Positions 1-4,708 of a DNA stretch of 6,540 bases are shown here, in pieces. Within the stretch, counting starts at the first letter, position 1. Each line of letters begins with the position of its first letter. A program made the position numbers and the translations under genes. The notes beneath the pieces are model-generated. The model was not told the DNA's origin. It was given only the letters and a program-made list of their open reading frames with translations, and did not search any database. Source of the stretch: Treponema sp. (lineage in GTDB: Bacteria > Spirochaetota > Spirochaetia > Treponematales > Breznakiellaceae); contig JAISPY010000028.1 in assembly GCA_031274565.1 (NCBI GenBank), positions 1 to 6,540 of the forward strand, written 5' to 3'.

Positions 1-248
1 CGGCTTCGTTCTACAACTCTTATATTGCCAGTATTGGCAAAGGCGATCAAAAGTTCCTGAACAATAAAACCAGAAAGATTTTGTGTTTCTGCTTCAAAGT
101 TTATAACCGCGATAGTTGAACCTGACAATACTTTTGAAGAAAAAAAGTCTACTGAATCAAGAATTGCCTCATCCAGTGTCATACTGGTCTGAGCATACAA
201 AAAAGATGCACCCCATAACAAAAGCCATAAAACCACTGGTTTTCTCAT
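1..248 (-). CDS. Secreted CsgG/LpoB-like protein, N-terminal part (cut by window edge)
   Basis: Read on the minus strand, an ATG at 248-246 opens a frame that stays open for 82 codons to the window edge, so only the N-terminus is present. Residues 1-19 form a classic signal peptide: basic RK at 2-3, a Leu/Val/Trp-rich core, and cleavage probably after LYA before Gln20. There is no lipobox cysteine, so it is probably periplasmic or outer-membrane associated and not a lipoprotein. Residues 45-82 have the pattern of the CsgG / LpoB / FlgO-type fold: a beta strand TIAVINFEAE, then LSGFIVQELLIAF, then NIRVVERS. In that family this is the start of an alpha/beta domain seen in secretion and envelope proteins. 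The start is supported by a strong ribosome binding site. The gene is clearly more AT-rich than its neighbours. Being a gene is well supported; the family is a pattern-based judgement and its exact role is unknown. Confidence 0.8.
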   Translation of the reverse strand, partial: MRKPVVLWLLLWGASFLYAQTSMTLDEAILDSVDFFSSKVLSGSTIAVINFEAETQNLSGFIVQELLIAFANTGNIRVVERS

Positions 249-256
249 TTTACAAA

Positions 257-263
257 CTCCTTT
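257..263 (-). promoter_or_regulatory. Shine-Dalgarno site of the CsgG-like gene
   Basis: On the minus strand AAAGGAG lies 8 nt before the ATG at 248. This is a near-ideal ribosome binding site and fixes the start of the left-edge gene. No convincing -35/-10 pair was found immediately upstream, although the stretch is AT-rich (eight T in a row at 284-277 on the minus strand). Confidence 0.8.
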
Positions 264-331
264 ATCCAATAAATTTAAAAAAAATCTTAGGGCAAATGGC
301 GCATAACATTCCGGCTGTTTACGACGTGGCG

Positions 332-356
332 GCCCGAATCAGGGCTTTGCGAAGCC
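332..356. repeat. Two overlapping, mutually exclusive hairpins
   Basis: Two inverted repeats share bases. GCCC at 332-335 can pair with GGGC at 342-345 (6-nt loop). GGCTT at 343-347 can pair with AAGCC at 352-356 (4-nt loop). Only one can form at a time because both use bases 343-345. They sit in the GC-rich gap downstream of the ddl-like gene and next to the stronger hairpin at 358-374. They may be part of an operon-end structure or of a dispersed intergenic repeat. Neither is followed at once by a T-run. Confidence 0.45.
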
Positions 357-357
357 T

Positions 358-374
358 CCGTTCCGCAGGAACGG
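358..374. repeat. Perfect 7-bp hairpin with TTCCGCAGGAA core
   Basis: CCGTTCC (358-364) and GGAACGG (368-374) are perfect inverted repeats around a GCA triplet. The site lies 62 nt past the stop codon of the ddl-like gene, so it would be transcribed at the 3' end of the minus-strand operon. There it could stabilise or help end the message, but the T-run expected of an intrinsic terminator is missing nearby; the nearest, eight T, is more than 70 nt further on. The 11-base centre TTCCGCAGGAA recurs at 6491-6501 in another hairpin with a different outer stem, which suggests a dispersed repeat or a conserved structure. Confidence 0.6.
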
Positions 375-435
375 CGACCAGGGCTGGCAAAATGTGGGTA
401 TCTTCGGGGCGAGGAGTGGTTTCCCGTTCCTACGG

Positions 436-1605
436 CTAACCCTTTGAGCCCTTGATGCCGCCAAGGGTAAAATGCGATAAGATATCCGTTTTGTAGGAAT
501 AGGAGAGCGCCCCGTTTTCTCGTTCCCGTTTCAAGGCCAGCAGGATCAGTCGATCCAGCAGTTCCCGGTAGGATAAACCCGTGGGTTCCCAGAGATAAAA
601 GGCCAGAGACCCGGGGATCGTGTTTATTTCATTGACCCAGATGTGTTTGGTCAGCGTATCCATGAGAAAATCAACCCGGACCACCCCATGGCAGCCTAAA
701 ATCTGGAATGTTTTTTTGGCAAGCTCCCGGATTTTCTCTCGTTCTTCCGCGCTGATATCCGCGGGAAGTTTCCGTTTTGCCCCGCTCATCCCCTTGGTTC
801 CTGAAACATACTTATCGTTGTAACTCAAGATTGCGTCGCTGCTCAAAGGCTCTTCACACTCCGACGCCTCCGCAGCTTCAGCGTCCCCTAAGACCGCGCA
901 GTTGATCTCTTTTAAAGGGGAGACCGCCTGCTCAACCAGGGCGGTATTGGTAAATTGGAAGGTATAGTCAAAGGCACCGCGGAGTTCTTCAGTATCCCGG
1001 GCTTTTCTAATCCCGATGCTCGAACCTAAATTGAGGGGCTTTACGATGAGCGGGTACGGGAAGGCGGCTTCGATTTCGCCGATGATCCGTCCGGTATCTT
1101 TGAAATAGGCCTTTACCCAAACCCGCTTGCAGTCCAAGACCGGGATATTATTGGCCTGGAGGATCGTTTTCTGAATATACTTATCCATCCCCACCGCAGA
1201 GGCGGTAACGTCGCATCCCACAAAGGGGATGGACAGGGTTTTGAGGAAGCCCTGCAAGCCGCCGTCCTCGACGTTGGTACCATGAACGATGGGGAAGGCG
1301 ATATCCAAGGAAGCATAGACCGGATTACCGAAGCGTTTCGGCGGATATTTCAGTAAATCGCAGACCCCTCCCTGGGCAACGCAAAGCACTCGCTGGCTTT
1401 TCTTTACCAACTCCGGGATATTCCGGTAGGCTTCTATGGCGCCCATGTGGTCCCCGGTATAGAGGGCGTCCTCCCGGGTGATGTACACTGGTATGACCTG
1501 GTACTTGGTTTTGTCCAGGGCGTTGATTGCCTGGATTGCGGAAATAATGGAAATCTCATGTTCCACACTTCTGCCGCCGAAAAACACACCGACCCGTATT
1601 CCCAT
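436..1605 (-). CDS. ddl: D-alanine--D-alanine ligase-like ATP-grasp enzyme
   Basis: A 389-residue cytoplasmic ATP-grasp ligase that should join two D-alanines (or a close analogue) using ATP, supplying the dipeptide that MurF adds to the peptidoglycan stem. Visible motifs: GGRSVEHEIS at 10-19 with Glu15, HGTNVEDGGLQG at 108-119, VGMDK at 138-142, the ATP-binding IVKPLNLGSSIGI at 187-199, Lys265-Tyr266 of the omega loop, RVDFL at 310-314 and the metal-binding VNEINTIPGS at 324-333. Tyr266 matches the Tyr of D-Ala-D-Ala enzymes; VanA-type D-Ala-D-Lac ligases have His there. Two oddities: an acidic Cys-containing stretch (CAVLGD to SSDAIL) before the omega loop, and GSLAFYLWEP after NTIP where textbook Ddl has a GxTxxS-type acceptor loop. 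It is slightly longer than most Ddl proteins. The start at 1605 is chosen because the family motif begins there behind a clear ribosome binding site; an in-frame ATG at 1638 would overlap murF. Last gene of the operon. Confidence 0.9.
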   Translation of the reverse strand: MGIRVGVFFGGRSVEHEISIISAIQAINALDKTKYQVIPVYITREDALYTGDHMGAIEAYRNIPELVKKSQRVLCVAQGGVCDLLKYPPKRFGNPVYASLDIAFPIVHGTNVEDGGLQGFLKTLSIPFVGCDVTASAVGMDKYIQKTILQANNIPVLDCKRVWVKAYFKDTGRIIGEIEAAFPYPLIVKPLNLGSSIGIRKARDTEELRGAFDYTFQFTNTALVEQAVSPLKEINCAVLGDAEAAEASECEEPLSSDAILSYNDKYVSGTKGMSGAKRKLPADISAEEREKIRELAKKTFQILGCHGVVRVDFLMDTLTKHIWVNEINTIPGSLAFYLWEPTGLSYRELLDRLILLALKRERENGALSYSYKTDILSHFTLGGIKGSKG

Positions 1606-1610
1606 ATGGT

Positions 1611-1617
1611 TCCCCCT
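1611..1617 (-). promoter_or_regulatory. Ribosome binding site of ddl, overlapping the murF stop
   Basis: On the minus strand AGGGGGA lies 5 nt before the ATG at 1605 and overlaps the TAG stop of the Mur ligase gene (1618-1616). This decides the ddl start and suggests that ribosomes finishing murF reinitiate on ddl, keeping the two products in step. Confidence 0.8.
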
Positions 1618-3100
1618 AATAGTTGTCCGGCAAATCATTTTCCAGGAGTACGACTTTCGGTAATCCCTTTGCCGGGATAGTATCGATCTTTCTAAAGGCT
1701 TCTTCTACCTGTTCGGCGATGTATATGGTTTCCTCCGGGTACTGAACGCTTCTGAGGCCTGCCAAAATGCTCCGGGTCTGCCGGGCCCCGACGAGGATCA
1801 CATAATCGCAGACCCGGCCCGCTGCTCTGCCGAACTCCCGGTTGTACGCATCCTCTTGTTCCCCCAGTTCAATCATCCCGGGAGTTATGAGGATTTTAAA
1901 GGCGTCGAACCCATTGAGTACCTCCAGGGCGGCCTTGGTCCCGCTGACATTGGCGTTAAAGGCGTCATCGATGATAGTTATTCCATTGCGGCGGATAAGC
2001 TCAAGCCGGTGGGGAACGCTCTCAAGCCGGCGGACGCTGAGGCGTAAGTCTTCGGGATCAAGCCCCAGGTAATCAGCCACCGCGATAGCGCCGGTAATGT
2101 TTTCCACATTATGCATGCCCAGGAGTTTTGTTTCAAAATGCTGTTCCCTGCCGCTTGACAGGGTAATAGCAAAGGATGAACCAGCGCTGGAAACCCGGAT
2201 GTTCCGGGCCGTATAATCGCACCCCGCGCTGGTTCTGCCATAGGAAACGGTCTTTCTGCCCGCAGGGGTCTGCCGTATATAGTCGTTTTCATAATTGAGG
2301 AACATAAGACCATCCTCAGGCAGGGCACGGGCCAGTTCAAATTTTGTTTTAATAATATTGTCCAGGGATTTGAAGGTTTCCAAATGCTGGGGACCTATGG
2401 AACTGATGATGCCGTAGTGGGGATGCACGATGTCGCAGATCTCTTTTATTTCTCCGGGTTTTTTCGCTCCCATTTCGCAGATAAAGATTTCATGGATAGG
2501 TTTAAGCTGACCCCGGATGGTCTTAACTACCCCCATGGGGGTGTTGTAACTTTCGGGGGTCATCAGTACCTGGTACCGGGGGGAGAGGAGCCGGTAGAGG
2601 AAATACTTGGTACTGGTTTTTCCATAGCTTCCGGTAATACCGATGACGAGTAAGCGGGGCATTTTTTGTAATATCCTCCGCGCATCCGCGATGTACCACC
2701 GGTTTATGGCCCGTTCCAGCGGGGCATTGATGCAATTGGAGAGCAGTACCAGGATCGGACTCAAGAAAAAGAGGCCGAGGGGGGTGAAGAGGAGACTTCC
2801 CTGGAAGCAGACGCCGGCGATACCGGCGGCCACCAGGATCCCGTTGGTCAGGAGCATCCGTTTAACCCGGTTGGTATACACTAAGGGCTTTTTTGCCTGG
2901 TGCGGTTTGATGCCATAATAGAGGAAGCCCAGATGCCTAAGCACATACCCCCGGATACTATTGCGGACTAACCAGCTTATCTGGGTCCCCATATCGTAGG
3001 AGTTAAGCTGAAACATGTGGTAATCATAGAGGACGACAGGTATATAGCAGCATACAAAGACCACGATGGGTAGGACTTGTCCAATAAGGGTCATAATCAT
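1616..3100 (-). CDS. murF: Membrane-anchored MurF-like Mur ligase
   Basis: A 494-residue Mur ligase predicted to add D-Ala-D-Ala to the UDP-MurNAc-tripeptide with ATP, on the cytoplasmic face of the membrane. Hydrophobic segments at about 5-25, 84-104 and 107-122 with a strongly basic loop at 46-81 suggest three helices that leave the catalytic part inside the cell. Mur ligase motifs follow: P-loop GITGSYGKTST at 154-164, SYNTPMGVVKT at 184-194, CEMGAKKPGEI at 208-218, GPQHLETF at 236-243, KTKFEL at 251-256 (Lys253 is the candidate carbamylated lysine), GMHNVENITGA at 328-338, PHRLE at 363-367, DDAFNAN at 378-384, GMIELGEQE at 408-416 and a closing LLENDLPDNY. The usual MurF N-terminal domain that binds the UDP-sugar is absent; the membrane region takes its place. 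The ATG overlaps the hydrolase stop by 4 nt with no clear ribosome site, implying coupled translation; a second ATG at 3094 is possible. The ddl neighbour supports a MurF-type reaction. MurT-type amidation is less likely because no GatD partner is seen. Confidence 0.85.
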   Translation of the reverse strand: MIMTLIGQVLPIVVFVCCYIPVVLYDYHMFQLNSYDMGTQISWLVRNSIRGYVLRHLGFLYYGIKPHQAKKPLVYTNRVKRMLLTNGILVAAGIAGVCFQGSLLFTPLGLFFLSPILVLLSNCINAPLERAINRWYIADARRILQKMPRLLVIGITGSYGKTSTKYFLYRLLSPRYQVLMTPESYNTPMGVVKTIRGQLKPIHEIFICEMGAKKPGEIKEICDIVHPHYGIISSIGPQHLETFKSLDNIIKTKFELARALPEDGLMFLNYENDYIRQTPAGRKTVSYGRTSAGCDYTARNIRVSSAGSSFAITLSSGREQHFETKLLGMHNVENITGAIAVADYLGLDPEDLRLSVRRLESVPHRLELIRRNGITIIDDAFNANVSGTKAALEVLNGFDAFKILITPGMIELGEQEDAYNREFGRAAGRVCDYVILVGARQTRSILAGLRSVQYPEETIYIAEQVEEAFRKIDTIPAKGLPKVVLLENDLPDNY

Positions 3101-3867
3101 CGGGGAATGTTTAAAAATGAATCCAGCACCCTGCGGAAGAGCGCGGGCTGATCCAAAAATGAATAATGCCCTGCCTGCGGGAGGGTTACCAGTCCCGCGT
3201 CAGGAATAAGCCGTTCCATAAGCTTCCCGTCCGCTAAGGGCGTATCCTGATCCGCCGTTCCCCAAAACAAAAGGGTGGGACAGGGTATCTGGGGAAGACA
3301 GGGCGTTAGATCCTCCTGGATTATCCGGACAAAACATTCCCGCATCCTCGGACTGGCGTTTAGGTAGTCCGGGGAGCCGTGTTTTTGACGCCAGCGCTCC
3401 AGTAAGCCGGGGGTTCTTTTTTTTATGGCCTCCCAAGCAATAATCCGCTTTACCCCCTGGTAGATCCAGAGCCGGGCCTGCTGTTTGCGTGTTTTCTTAG
3501 GCCGTATCCCGGCGCTGTCCACGAGGACGATTTTCGTAATCTCCACCGGCAGGTTCTTTCTTGCGGCCAGCTTGATGGTGATCCTCCCCCCAAAGGAATG
3601 TCCGATCAGTATGACCCGGTCGATGCCTTGCTCCACCATGAATGCCACCACAAAATCCCCGTAATCATCCACGGACCAGGCATCCGGGGGTTCCCCGCTC
3701 TGGCCGAATCCGGGCAGGTCCAGGGCACAGACCCGGTAATACGGGGCTATTGCCTCCAGGAAGGGGGTAAAGGATGAAAAATCAGTCCCCCAGCCATGCA
3801 AAAAAAGAACCGTTTCCCCAGAGCCGGTATCGACATAGTGTATCGGGATGCCGTTGACGCATTTCAT
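3097..3867 (-). CDS. Alpha/beta-fold serine hydrolase in cell-wall operon
   Basis: A 256-residue alpha/beta hydrolase and the first gene of the operon. Visible features: oxyanion-hole motif HGWG at 24-27, LDLPGFGQSG at 49-58, nucleophile elbow GHSFGG at 89-94 with Ser91, the acid in WGTADQDTP (Asp206, less likely Asp208) and His234 in GHYSFLDQP. A basic lid segment (IRPKKTRKQQ, 121-130) follows VDSAG. There is no signal peptide, so it should act in the cytoplasm. The substrate cannot be read from sequence; esters, amides or a peptidoglycan-related compound are all open, and only the position beside murF and ddl hints at envelope work. The start at 3867 gives the normal family length and places MKCVNGIPIHYVDTG at the N-terminus. 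The frame is open upstream to 4074, but that 69-residue extension lacks family character and contains the promoter. No Shine-Dalgarno is seen. The stop overlaps the murF start. Confidence 0.88.
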   Translation of the reverse strand: MKCVNGIPIHYVDTGSGETVLFLHGWGTDFSSFTPFLEAIAPYYRVCALDLPGFGQSGEPPDAWSVDDYGDFVVAFMVEQGIDRVILIGHSFGGRITIKLAARKNLPVEITKIVLVDSAGIRPKKTRKQQARLWIYQGVKRIIAWEAIKKRTPGLLERWRQKHGSPDYLNASPRMRECFVRIIQEDLTPCLPQIPCPTLLFWGTADQDTPLADGKLMERLIPDAGLVTLPQAGHYSFLDQPALFRRVLDSFLNIPR

Positions 3868-3875
3868 CGGAAATA

Positions 3876-3904
3876 AGTATAGCACTGGTGATGCTCCATG
3901 ACAA
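3876..3904 (-). promoter_or_regulatory. Sigma-70-type promoter of hydrolase-murF-ddl operon
   Basis: On the minus strand TTGTCA (3904-3899) and TATACT (3881-3876) are separated by exactly 17 nt; each box matches the consensus at 5 of 6 positions. The -10 box ends 8 nt before the ATG at 3867, so transcription should start about 1-3 nt before the ATG or at it. This predicts a leaderless or nearly leaderless operon mRNA, consistent with the lack of a ribosome binding site. The promoter lies inside the longer version of the hydrolase frame, which argues for the shorter start. Confidence 0.65.
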
Positions 3905-3961
3905 TCAGGGGATGGGTAAAGGCTGAAGCAAAATTGTCCTCGGTCATAGGCGCTGCGACTG

Positions 3962-4013
3962 GCCTGCTGCGTGAGGAACTGCGCGGTTTCTCCTGGGAGA
4001 TTAGTCAGCAGGC
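3962..4013. repeat. Nested inverted repeat in the divergent intergenic region
   Basis: GCCTGCTG (3962-3969) pairs perfectly with CAGCAGGC (4006-4013). Inside it a second hairpin can form from 3973-3980 with 3985-3992 (8 pairs, two of them G-T). The two arms lie between the divergent promoters, upstream of both, so an RNA form would need its own promoter. It could be an operator for a dimeric regulator, a small RNA or chance. The remainder of 3905-4068 shows no supported gene. Confidence 0.3.
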
Positions 4014-4068
4014 TCATCGTGATAGGCATTAACCGTTTAACTACTGAATCGCCCCGCTGATCGTATAC

Positions 4069-4098
4069 TTGCACTCGGATTCCCCTTATGAGTATAGT
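4069..4098 (+). promoter_or_regulatory. Sigma-70-type promoter of the LiaF-like gene
   Basis: TTGCAC (4069-4074) and TATAGT (4093-4098) are separated by 18 nt. Each box matches 4 to 5 of 6 consensus positions. The -10 box ends 6 nt before the ATG at 4105, so the predicted first transcribed base is the A of the start codon. This is a leaderless arrangement like that of the opposite operon. Confidence 0.55.
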
Positions 4099-4104
4099 AA
4101 TACC

Positions 4105-4641
4105 ATGGTTTCTTTATCAATCCGTCGAAGGGCAGCCCGGCTCATTTTTATTATTGGTCTTTTGCTCATGTTCCTGGGGAGCGCGTTTCTCCTGGGAAAT
4201 ATCGCCGGTACCTCCCGAATATCCGTGTTAGCCTCCTTCTTCTTTGTGATCCTTGGGTCTGGCTGCGCGGTTTTGGCGATAAAACTCAATAAACGTTCCT
4301 TGTATCTTTTTTTTGCTGCCTTTTTCATGCTGGTAGGCTTTTTCCTATTTCTCTCGGCCCTCAGGATCATCCCTGTGGCATTTTCAAAAGCCTGGCCGCT
4401 CATATCGGTATTCTCAGGACTCGCCCTCTTTCCCGCAGGCTGGCATCGTTATGGGACCTTGCGAAGCCGGTATGTGGTTCCTTCCATCGCGTTTGTCCTC
4501 TTGGGATGCGTACTGCTTATCTTTTCATTTGGCATAGTGCCTTTCTCTTTTTCTCAGTTCATCATCCAATGGTGGCCGCTCCTCGTAGTGCTCACCGGAC
4601 TCATCCTGGTGCTCATTTCTCTGAGTACTAACCATACGTAA
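4105..4641 (+). CDS. Six-helix membrane protein with LiaI/LiaF-like (DUF5668-type) repeats
   Basis: A 178-residue, very hydrophobic inner-membrane protein. A basic N-terminus (RRR at 7-9) precedes about six predicted helices near 11-32, 38-57, 63-83, 91-107, 118-139 and 148-172. Two helix pairs look like an internal duplication. One has IIPVAFSKAWPL then SGLALF; the other has IVPFSFSQF and WWPLL then TGLILV. The WPLhhhhxGLhLh pattern is typical of the LiaI/LiaF-like transmembrane region found in proteins linked to envelope stress sensing in Firmicutes. The soluble C-terminal LiaF domain is missing, so a regulatory role cannot be claimed. The ATG at 4105 is chosen; a TTG at 4069 in the same frame would add 12 polar residues, but that TTG is the -35 box. 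It diverges from the cell-wall operon and lies 67 nt before the TPR lipoprotein gene, possibly co-transcribed with it. Confidence 0.8.
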   Translation: MVSLSIRRRAARLIFIIGLLLMFLGSAFLLGNIAGTSRISVLASFFFVILGSGCAVLAIKLNKRSLYLFFAAFFMLVGFFLFLSALRIIPVAFSKAWPLISVFSGLALFPAGWHRYGTLRSRYVVPSIAFVLLGCVLLIFSFGIVPFSFSQFIIQWWPLLVVLTGLILVLISLSTNHT

Positions 4642-4650
4642 CAGCAGGGT

Positions 4651-4669
4651 CTTGCTCCTCGGGAGCAAG
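4651..4669 (+). repeat. Perfect 8-bp hairpin between LiaF-like and TPR genes
   Basis: CTTGCTCC (4651-4658) pairs with GGAGCAAG (4662-4669) around a TCG loop, starting 10 nt after the stop of the LiaF-like gene. It is flanked on both sides by GGGTCT. There is no T-run, so it is not a standard intrinsic terminator. It may be a weak terminator, an RNA-stability hairpin, or a control element ahead of the TPR gene. A TTG codon inside it opens the longer TPR frame and is unlikely to be a real start. Confidence 0.5.
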
Positions 4670-4708
4670 GGTCTGACCATAGTGGTGTCGTTATACGAGA
4701 TGTGCTAT

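Noticed and set aside
296..439. A 47-codon plus-strand frame in the left intergenic gap, running into the ddl stop.
   Set aside because: It consists largely of the palindromic repeats, has an Arg/Ser/Ala-rich low-information product, no good ribosome site, and overlaps the end of ddl on the other strand.
1606..1638. Upstream ATG at 1638 for ddl.
   Set aside because: It would overlap murF by 23 nt and adds 11 residues before the conserved N-terminal motif; a clear ribosome site serves the ATG at 1605.
1978..2340. A 120-codon frame within murF on the same strand.
   Set aside because: It is an out-of-frame shadow of the Mur ligase catalytic domain, whose motifs continue unbroken in the real frame.
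3868..4074. A 69-residue N-terminal extension of the alpha/beta hydrolase.
   Set aside because: It has no family character, would overlap the LiaF-like promoter, and contains the operon's own -35/-10 boxes; the ATG at 3867 gives the normal family length.
4069..4104. TTG start for the LiaF-like protein.
   Set aside because: The TTG is the -35 box, no ribosome site precedes it, and the added 12 residues are polar and precede the natural basic N-terminus of a membrane protein.
4652..4708. TTG start for the TPR protein inside the 4651-4669 hairpin.
   Set aside because: It would add 19 residues before a complete signal peptide and lies within a stable stem; the ATG at 4709 or 4700 fits better.
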